Assembly (NCBI GenBank): GCA_027886175.1 | Contig: JAJNNQ010000075.1 | Coordinates: 1,095,001-1,159,000 of the forward strand | Reading direction: 5' to 3' | DNA length: 64,000 nt | Source: Phylloscopus collybita | Lineage: Eukaryota > Chordata > Aves > Passeriformes > Phylloscopidae | Shown: positions 56,265 through 64,000 of the stretch, in pieces | How the letters are laid out: each line of letters starts with the position of its first letter | Position numbering within the stretch: position 1 is the first letter of the stretch | Program-made: the position numbers and the translations under genes | Notes under the pieces: generated by a model | Told to the model about the DNA's origin: nothing | The model's database searches: none | Seen by the model: only the letters and a program-made list of their open reading frames with translations

Positions 56265-58159
56265 TTTTCAGACTTTAATAAAATAAATACAATCCTTGCT
56301 TGGATAAAGGTTCTGAGATCTGAGACAAGCACTGAACCTCTGAGGGGGAAAATATTCCCTCATGGCTTGAATTCCCCCTGGAATATCTTGTTAGGTTATG
56401 GTGGATGCTCAGAATGTTCAAGGAGCTTTCTGCAAAAGTTCAACTGGTTACAGACTTTTCATTGAAATGGCCCCTGAGAGATATTTTATATTTGAGGTCA
56501 TTCCAGGCTTGAGATCTAATTTCAAGTTTTGGGGTCACGGGACTGCTGGATTTTGCCATGGGATGTGAGGTGCCAGACCTTCTGCCACATCAATGACTGC
56601 CCCAAAAAGAAATATTTTGGGGCTGAAGGAAGGATTTTTTTGACTGGTCTGTCCTTGGTGTGCTACAGGCACAGAATGGCACAAACCCAGCAAATTCTAC
56701 AATCAAGAAATTAATTATTTAATGAATTAATGTTCATATTTATTTTTTGTTGTTGTTGTTGTGGGGTTTTTGTTTGTTTGTTTGTTTGTTTTTAATTCCT
56801 GTCATTTTCAACCTCATCTCATGATTTTTGAATGTTTGTGGCTGCCCTAATTGCAAAGACCTGGTTTTGTCAACAGTTTTCCTGTGTGGCAACACATATT
56901 TCATACTTTAATGACATTTTAACCTGAAGATATTTGAAAGGTTCATCCCACTTTTAATACTGAGTAGTTTTTCTCCCTAACTCTAAAATCTCCTCTAGAG
57001 TTTTGTCTTTTTTTCCTCCATCCTTTATGACTGATTTTTACCTTTCTGTACTTCTAAAGGAGCTGGAAGATGGAGTTAATTGCTCCAGCTGGATGAGGGC
57101 AGAGGGAACAACAGAGGATGACAAGGCTGCTTAGTTGATTATTAAATAGAAAAGAGGGAAAGTCTCTTGAATTCTCAGAATTCTGCTGCAGAAAATCACC
57201 TCTTATTATAATCCATGGCGAGATCTTATATTTCTGTTGTGCCTTTCTTCATGGCATTCAGTTTTCCTGGAAATTTCCCTGCTAATCAGACTTTCCTGGA
57301 AAGAACACATCCTTTCCCTGTTACCAAATGTACTTTGATGTCTTTTTGATCAAGTTTATACTTGTTTATTCCAGCCCCAGGGCATTCCTATGGATCTTTT
57401 TTATACTCCATTTATTGGAGGTGTAGAATTACTCAAAAATCCAGGTTGGAGATTTTGAAAGGATGTTTTTCATCCATGTGTCTGGAAAAAACAGCTGGAA
57501 AAGTGAGCAGAAACATGGATGAAAAACCCGAAGTGAGCAGATTCAAATAAGGAGGCTGCCAAAGTGTTTTTGTCTGAGCAACTGCAGCTGAATCCCTTGG
57601 GTTTCAAAGGACTGAGGTAGAAGCTGTTACAATCAGAGATTCCAGAGCTGCAAAACCTGGAAAACCTGGTGGAAGAGTCAGAACAAAAAAAAAAAAAAAA
57701 AAGTTAAGGAACCTGTGAACTCTCAGAACCAAACAGAAAAACAGCCTTTATCCTATAGCAGGAAGGAGCCAGAAAAACAGATATTTTTTCTCTTATTCTT
57801 CTGTGTATCCCTTCTGAAGCCTTTTTAAAACCTCCCTCTGCCTCAACTTTCTCCTTTACATGTACAAAAATGTGAGAGAATGAACAGCAATTCAGACAAG
57901 CAGGAATTTAGGAAATGACTAGCAATGTTCTTTGGACAACCAATAACCAGGAAGAATCAGTTCTTGAATCTGAAACTCCTGCTGGTCCAGCTAGGTGTTC
58001 CTAAAAATCCTCATCTGCCATCAGGAAAACAATGAAAACAATGTTCATTAATACACAAATATTCCAGTTTGTTGGTTTTTTTTTTAGTTAGGGTAAGAAG
58101 GCAGCTCCTATTCCATCACCTCCTCAGGCAGCTGCTGGTGACGTGTCTGGCCACTATAA
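56265..58159. repeat. unique sequence with simple repeats
   Basis: A TTG then TTTG microsatellite at about 56,744-56,792 and a poly-A of 18 bases near 57,686-57,703. No gene or dispersed repeat recognised in the remaining 1.8 kb. Confidence 0.6.
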
Positions 58160-58292
58160 TCTTAGAATCATGGGATTATGGAATGACTTGGGATGGAAGG
58201 AGCCTTAAAGGTTCATCTGATTCCAATCTATGGGCAGGGACACCTTCCACTAGCCCAGATCACTCCCAGTCCCACCCAGCCTGGAATGACCC
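58160..58292 (-). mobile_element. CR1 LINE 3' tail
   Basis: 'agaatcatgggattatgg', 'ggatggaaggagccttaaag', 'gggcagggacaccttccac'. Confidence 0.9.
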
Positions 58293-58881
58293 CAATTAAA
58301 GTGGTTCCACTGCAGCGCAGGTTGATTCTCTGCTTATTCTGCACATTATTTAAAAAGTGGGTTTGGAAACAATTCAGGAGATAAACAGGGACTTATCAGC
58401 TGAATACTGTCAGCACCTAAATCCCAGTGAACAAATTGTGGACAGCAAATGAGAATGCTGCAGGAAAAAAAAAAAAAAAAAAAGTGTTTTAAACAAAAGC
58501 AGGATCAGAGCAGAGTTAAAAAAGCAACAATTCCCTTTGCCCTCAACCCCTCAGGATGACTGAGGTGATGGAAGAAGGGATATATTAGTTCCTGGTAGAT
58601 GTCAGCAGTGGTTTGGGGGTCAAGAGCTCCTTGTACAGAACCCTTTCATCTGCAAGATGCTTTTGTTGATATTTCATGCCTGGGGGACCCCATAAAACTG
58701 AACAGGAATTTAGTGTTTGGTTTCAGGATGCTCTTAATGCCTCCGTATATTTTTAAGACTTTGAGAAAAAACAGTGAGCAGAGACTCAGCTCTGCTGCCA
58801 AACTGAGAATTTCTGCTTAACAAAGGAAATGTCTGCACCCAGTGGTGGGAGAGATTTGATGTCTCTCAGTTATCTGGCTGC
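58293..58881. other. unique sequence with poly-A
   Basis: Poly-A of about 18 bases at 58,466-58,483. Nothing else recognised. Confidence 0.5.
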
Positions 58882-58985
58882 CAAAACATTCCAGGGACAG
58901 GATATCCACAACTTCTTTGGGAATTCTCTTCTAGTGCCTCACCTCTCTCACGGTGAAGATTTTCCTCCTTATATCTCATCTGAAA
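58882..58985 (-). mobile_element. CR1 LINE fragment lacking its 3' end
   Basis: 'catccacaacttctttggg'-type sequence, 'tagtgcctcacctctctcac', 'cctccttatatctcatct'. The 3' tail is missing on the left. Confidence 0.8.
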
Positions 58986-59004
58986 CACCCCTCTTGGTGA
59001 GTGT

Positions 59005-59133
59005 TCAAGGTCAAATTTCTGGATCTTGGAGCAACCTGGTCTAGTGGGAGTGTCCCTGCCCGTGGTAGAAGTTGGAACTGGGTGATCTTGAACGCCCCTT
59101 CCACCCCAAACCATTCCATGGTTCCATGATCCC
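59005..59133 (+). mobile_element. CR1 LINE 3' tail, opposite to its neighbour
   Basis: 'cttggagcaacctggtctag', 'actgggtgatcttgaacgcc', ending 'ccatggttccatgatccc'. Only about 20 bases separate it from the minus-strand CR1. Confidence 0.88.
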
Positions 59134-60349
59134 TTGGAGAATGGCCCTGAGTCCCAATGTGCTTGTGCACCTCTCAGCCTTGCTTGGACATCGAGCCAGG
59201 ATGTGACCAAGACTGCAGGATCTGAGTCTGAGGAACCCTTTTATGTCCCTCATCCAGGAATAATTTTGCTGCTTGAGTGCCACGTTTTTTGTTTGTTTGT
59301 TTTCCACAGATCATCTGCTCCCCCGTTCATCAGCTCACTCTTTCCTACCTCTTTAATCACTTTATTCTGCTTTTTCCTTTTCTTGCCACTTTGAGAGATG
59401 AAATTCTCTCCTCACATTCCCCTCTGCTCCTTCAGGGGCTGCCTGAGTCCTTCCCAAGAGCCAGCCCTGCCTTCCAGCAGACCTTTTTCTTCCTTTCTCC
59501 CACAGATAATTTGCTGCGGGAGTTTTTATCTTCTCAGCATAATCTTCTTCCTCTTCTTCCCTTTTTTTTTTTATCTTCTCCGAGTTTTAACGATTCTCCA
59601 CAGACAATCAGCCATCTGTAGATCTTACCTGTGTGGCTTCTCCTCATTTAAATGAGGATAAATGCCACTAATGAGTTTTGAAAAGAAGCAACTCCGGAGG
59701 AATGTGGAATGAGCAGGGAAAGGAGTGGTTGGGAATCTCAATTAGCCAGCGCCTGGGAAATTTCTACCACGGCGATGAGGGAGCTGGGGCACCTCAGGAG
59801 CTACCAGAGGGGGAAAGCTCTGGATTAGAAAGGGGTGTCTCTGCTGTATGGGACCGGGCAGTCCTGGAAAAGGGCCCAAACAGCCTGGAAAAATCCTGGA
59901 ATACTATTTTTAACATCCTAAAGATGAATTTACTCCCATGAACACTCCTGATGGATTGAAATAAGCAGATGCTCCATGTCCAGCAGTGAAATCCACTTGC
60001 ACCAACTCCATTGAAACTCTCCACATGAGTTCTGAGCAGATTTTGGAGGGGGTTTATGTCCTTTTCCACCCTTTTAGCTGAACAGGGTAACCAAGGAGGT
60101 TAAATTAAACCTACTGACTTTACTCTTCATTTATTTTGGTTTAAACATGTGGACTGTGTTGAGTTTAAGCCCTGAACTTTTTCTTCCTGTGGGACAAGCA
60201 GAATTTTAAGGAAATAGTCAGAAAAATCCATATTAGTATTTTATGGGGTGGATGGAGGAATTCAACCTTTGTAACTCTCAAGTTCAACTCTTCTGCGCAC
60301 TTACAACTCATCAAATCAGCAAAAGTAGCAACATTTTGGACTGGATATA
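59134..60349. other. unique sequence, pyrimidine-rich in part
   Basis: The block 59,300-59,600 is strongly C/T-rich on the plus strand, which produces F/L/S-rich frames. No gene recognised. Confidence 0.5.
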
Positions 60350-60425
60350 AAATTATAAAATCATGGAATGGTTTGGGTTCAAAGGGACCTTGAAGATCAT
60401 CTCATTCCTCCCCCGTTGCCACGGG
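60350..60425 (-). mobile_element. CR1 LINE 3' end
   Basis: 'aaaatcatggaatggtttgg', 'aagatcatctcattcctccc', then lost. Confidence 0.85.
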
Positions 60426-60582
60426 AATGTCATGTTAGGGAAGAGAATATTGATATTGTGAAGAGTCAACCTCAAGGTCAAATCACCACCCCAGGCTTTT
60501 TTTTTACAAACAGTAAAGGAAACATTTAACTTCTGGAATTGGCTCCCTGCTCTGACATTGGCTCCTCACCTCATCCGAGGGA

Positions 60583-60908
60583 AAAATCATTGAATCCTTA
60601 AGGTTGGAAGAGACCTTTGGAATCATCAAATCCAACCATCAACCACCATGTTCACAACTAAACCGTGTCCTAAATTTTTTGGACACCTCCAGGGATGGTG
60701 ACCCCACCACTTCTCTGGGCAGCTGTTCTGATGTTTTACAACCTTTTCCATGACAAATTTTTCCCTAATTTCCAACCTAAACCTCCCCTGACACAACTTG
60801 AAGTAATTTTCTCTCATCTTGTCACTTATTACTCAGGAGAAGAAACTGATTCCCACCTGGATCCAGCTTCCTTTCAGGGAGCTGTAGAGAGTGAGGTCTC
60901 CCCTTAGT
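60583..60908 (-). mobile_element. CR1 LINE
   Basis: About 325 bp of the 'atcaaatccaaccatcaacc' subfamily, including 'ccagggatggtgaccccacc' and 'ttccctaatttccaacctaa'. It resembles the CR1 at 11,432 and 26,050. Confidence 0.92.
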
Positions 60909-62091
60909 CAGGATCACATTGACAGACATCCCATGGACTTTATTCCCGTGAACCACTGGCTGAAAAATAATTAAAGACATCCAGGATACCCCAGCTCTGG
61001 AGTAGCATTTTTAGGCCAGGACAAAAACTCAGGACCCAGAGACCTCAGTGGTTTCCTGAGCAGGAGAAGTCCAGTTTCTCCTTGGTCAGATTGGAAACCA
61101 CAGAGGAACCCTCTGGAATCGCTTCCTCCTCTCCCAGGAGCCCATGGCAGGATGGAAAGATTGTTTAAATCCAAACAGCTAAATGAGCCTTAATGAGTAA
61201 TTTAGTAGGAACACCTGCAATGAGTGTCATTACTGCCATTAACCAAGTGTCCTCATGGGAATTTATGGAAAATACCGTCAGCAGGAATACCAGGAAAATG
61301 TCTTGCAGCACAAATCCTGCTTTCTGCACCTCTGAGTGGATTATTTGGCCTCAAGTGAGCAAAGCCATTATCTCAGAATGCTTCTCCTCTTTTAGCACAA
61401 CACAAAAACAACAGCAGCTCCTGCAGCCCTTCATCCCTTGATTTGTTGGGAGGATACTCCAGATGTTTCATCAATGCTGTTCAGGATTTCTGGCTTTGAG
61501 CACTTTTAGACTCCATTTTCTTTTCTCTACAGCAGAATGAGATTTTCATTTCTGCACCGAAATAAGCTTTGCTCAACTCAGAGATGAGCCAGATCTCTTT
61601 AGATCAGATCTCTGATTAACAAATCTGGATCATTTCCTCTTTTAAGATCAAGAGGGTTTTGTTCCCATTCTCTATGGCATATAAATAAAGCTTTAAATTG
61701 ATTGTATCATTATGGGTTGGAGGGAGATCCCCCACAAAATTCTCCATGATTTTTTTTTTTTTTTGAGGAATATTGGCATTAAGGTGTCCTGGATGGCTCC
61801 TGAGGTTGTTTGTGTAATAAAATAAATTAAAATAAATTAAAATAGGTAGTAGGTTTGATCCCTGTATGGGCCATTTACTTAAGAGTAAATCTCTTCCAGC
61901 TGAGAATATTCACGGAATCTAAGAAAGTAGTAATAAAATAAAAGAAAGAAAGTATTATAAATAAAAGTATATAAATAAAAGAAAGAAGAGTATTTTGTAT
62001 TTTTACAAGTATAAATATGGTATGAATATGTGTTTATTTAATATGCATTGACCTACAACTAGAGGATAACACACTAAAAACATATTTGTGT

Positions 62092-62095
<4 letters not shown>
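60909..62095. other. unique AT-rich sequence
   Basis: Poly-T at about 61,750-61,764; AATAAA- and AAAGAAAG-rich stretches at 61,815-61,990. No gene recognised. Confidence 0.5.

Positions 62096-62139
<44 letters not shown>
62096..62139. repeat. (TA)n dinucleotide microsatellite
   Basis: About 21 perfect TA units. Confidence 0.97.
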
Positions 62140-62143
<4 letters not shown>

Positions 62144-62561
62144 CACTGTCATTTCTGTGCACTCTTTTTTGTATTAAAATTCAAACCCACACTCATAATA
62201 TGATTAAAACCCAGGCTGGAATTTACGGCCTTGCTAAGACTGTTGGGATTTTTGCCACTTGTTCAAATCCATTCAGGAATTCCCTTCCCAAGGGCTCAAC
62301 ATCATCATCAACTCATTCCTCTCCTCTTGGGATTTGCTGCCTTGTCACAGTCCTGGGAGTTGATGCCCAGGTCATGGAAATACCTTGGATTGGCAAGGAA
62401 ATGTTTTTGGAACAAGGAATTCCCAAAAGTGCAGTAAAAATACAGCAGCAACCTTGGAAATTTTTTACTAGGGCCCAGCAAAGGGAATTTTGTTTGCCCA
62501 TAATTACTGTGAGTCTTTTTTTTTCCTCATTAGATAACAGATCTGACATCCCTTTGTATGG

Positions 62562-62569
62562 ATTTTTTT

Positions 62570-62614
<45 letters not shown>

Positions 62615-62622
62615 TATTATTA
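62562..62622. repeat. poly-T with TTA end
   Basis: About 50 T with one C near the left end, followed by a few ATT units. No poly-A-tailed retroposed sequence could be recognised next to it on the minus strand. Confidence 0.95.
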
Positions 62623-62977
62623 CTTTTCATCACCTCTCTTTCCTGCTGAGGATGTGAGGGAGTGTAAAGCTGATTTTATCAACTCCAAATCCTTGAAGCC
62701 CGAACATAACCTGCAGTCAGACAGGTCATGCAAACTGAAAAACAGGATAAATCCTGGGTCAAGCTGGAAAATCCTGGTGTTGAACAAATAAATAAAAGCT
62801 TCAACAACAGCAGAGCCTTTGAGGGATTTTTATCTCTTATCTGGCTTTGTATTTTCAAGTTGCTTGCCACAGATAGGAAATCGCGCAACGGGTATTTAAC
62901 AAATGTTCATCTGAAATTCTAGAAATTTAGGAAAATCAGAAATAGCGCAAGACTCAGGATGAAAGTAACTAATATAA

Positions 62978-63030
62978 TGGAATATCGACTCATGGAATAT
63001 CCTGAATTGGAAGGATCATCACTGCAATCT
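62978..63030 (-). mobile_element. CR1 LINE extreme 3' end
   Basis: 'atcgactcatggaatatcc' then 'tgaattggaaggatcatc'; a short diverged end. Confidence 0.6.
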
Positions 63031-63599
63031 GTAAATGTCCCTTTATGGCCCAAAGGGATCGTTATCCCTGAAGTGAGGCAGCTTCTCCCCTTGTCCTACA
63101 CACCCAACCATTATTGCCCAGTTTTGTCTGTGAATCCCCTCCTCATCCTTGCGTGTGACTCCCTCTCCTCCCGGGCCAGGGTTCACCCCAGGAGTGATAA
63201 AGACATTAATTTACCAGGAAAGGATTATGACTGAACTTCAGCCGTGCGTGACTGGAGGCCCAAATCATACCAATAATTGATTTTTCCTCCTTCCCTCCTG
63301 TCAGATCCCCACCTCTCAGCCTGGGCTTTTTGATTTATACCCCTACTATTACAAACAAATAAGTTCCTCCAATTACAATCCCAATAACCTATTGATTTTT
63401 TTTTCCCGACTCTTGTTCCGTGCGCTGTTCATCCAGGGTTCCGAGACTTCCATTTCATTCTGATATTTGTATTTCCAGACTGATTCCTTCCTCCTAGGAT
63501 GAATCATGCTGCTTGACAAAGGCATTCTTCAACTGTAAAGTGAAGGTGAAAGATCAGGAAAGGCAGGTTCAGGGTATAAAAGAGTGATGGGTTGTGAGG
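63031..63599. other. unique sequence
   Basis: Nothing recognised. Confidence 0.5.
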
Positions 63600-63810
63600 G
63601 AGCCGGTTTATCTTGGATATCAGGAAAAATTTCTTTGTGGAAAGGGTTGTCAGGCATTGGAACAGGCTGGGCAGGTGGAGTTCCCATCTCTGGAGGGATT
63701 TAAAAGCACTGTGGATGTGACACTTGAGGATATGGAAGGTGTCCTGGATTTTGGTTTTTGGACTTGATGATGTTAAAAGCCTTTTTCAACCTGGATGATA
63801 TTTTTTGAAG
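63600..63810 (+). mobile_element. CR1 LINE 3' tail
   Basis: 'cttggatatcaggaaaaatt', 'aggcattggaacaggctggg', 'tttaaaagcactgtggatg', 'tggacttgatgatgttaaaa'. The last 190 bases of the window are unique. Confidence 0.9.
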
Positions 63811-64000
63811 ATATGTTGCTTCCACTAAAGGAAAACTCTCCATTTCTCATTTTCTCCAGATTTCTCTTTTGAGGACGATCCTATTACATCCATTTTCAGT
63901 TCAATAAGAAGAACCTGTGGTGATGCTTCTGATGACTAAAATGATTCACTCAGGAATTTATTTTCTAAATACTTCACTTAGAAAGAGATGATTTCCACCT

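Noticed and set aside
57686..58483. Poly-A runs as tails of processed pseudogenes
   Set aside because: No recognisable retroposed sequence precedes either run and no flanking duplication is visible.

Overview
The window looks like non-coding DNA from a bird, most likely a songbird. It is dominated by chicken-repeat-1 (CR1) LINE fragments, about 50 pieces on both strands, and by solo LTRs of several endogenous retrovirus (ERV) families. I see no Alu, B1/B2, L1 or bacterial features. I recognise no complete protein-coding gene, rRNA, tRNA or CRISPR array. Nearly all long open frames are antisense CR1, LTR sequence or simple-sequence translations. One minus-strand stretch (about 24,426-24,651) reads like a possible exon but is not identified. 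The window is therefore probably intergenic or a large intron.

Layout. 1-13 kb: scattered CR1, two solo LTRs of a 5-bp-target-site family in opposite orientation (3.7 and 5.3 kb), an A/C-rich low-complexity tract (7.7 kb) and a long CR1 that still shows its reverse-transcriptase motif (10.5-11.4 kb). 13-21 kb: one LTR of a short ~310-bp family, two more LTRs of the 5-bp family, a 187-bp segment duplicated 1.8 kb apart, and a second short-family LTR. 21.8-26.5 kb: three long polypyrimidine microsatellites (hexamer, TTCTC, CCCTT). 26.6-36 kb: older avian LTRs, one interrupted by CR1; head-to-head CR1 pieces; another 5-bp-family LTR. 36.2-36.9 kb: one solo LTR inserted in reverse inside another LTR of the same family, with both 6-bp target duplications still visible. 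38.9-49.5 kb: CR1 inside CR1, a short relative of the 5-bp LTR family, a very old L3/CR1-like LINE, and two further LTRs. 49.5-56 kb: CR1 with a 165-codon open frame, one LTR with a 4-bp repeat, and a ~530-bp inverted repeat at 53.2 and 55.4 kb. 56-64 kb: mostly unique AT-rich sequence with a few CR1 tails, a (TA)n tract and a long poly-T.

The informative content is transposon archaeology. Solo LTRs can be bounded to the base by their TG...CA ends and matching target duplications, the order of nested insertions can be read, and local direct and inverted duplications are visible. No retroviral gag, pol or env sequence was recognised, so these LTRs appear to be products of LTR-LTR recombination. 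I did not find a convincing new functional system.
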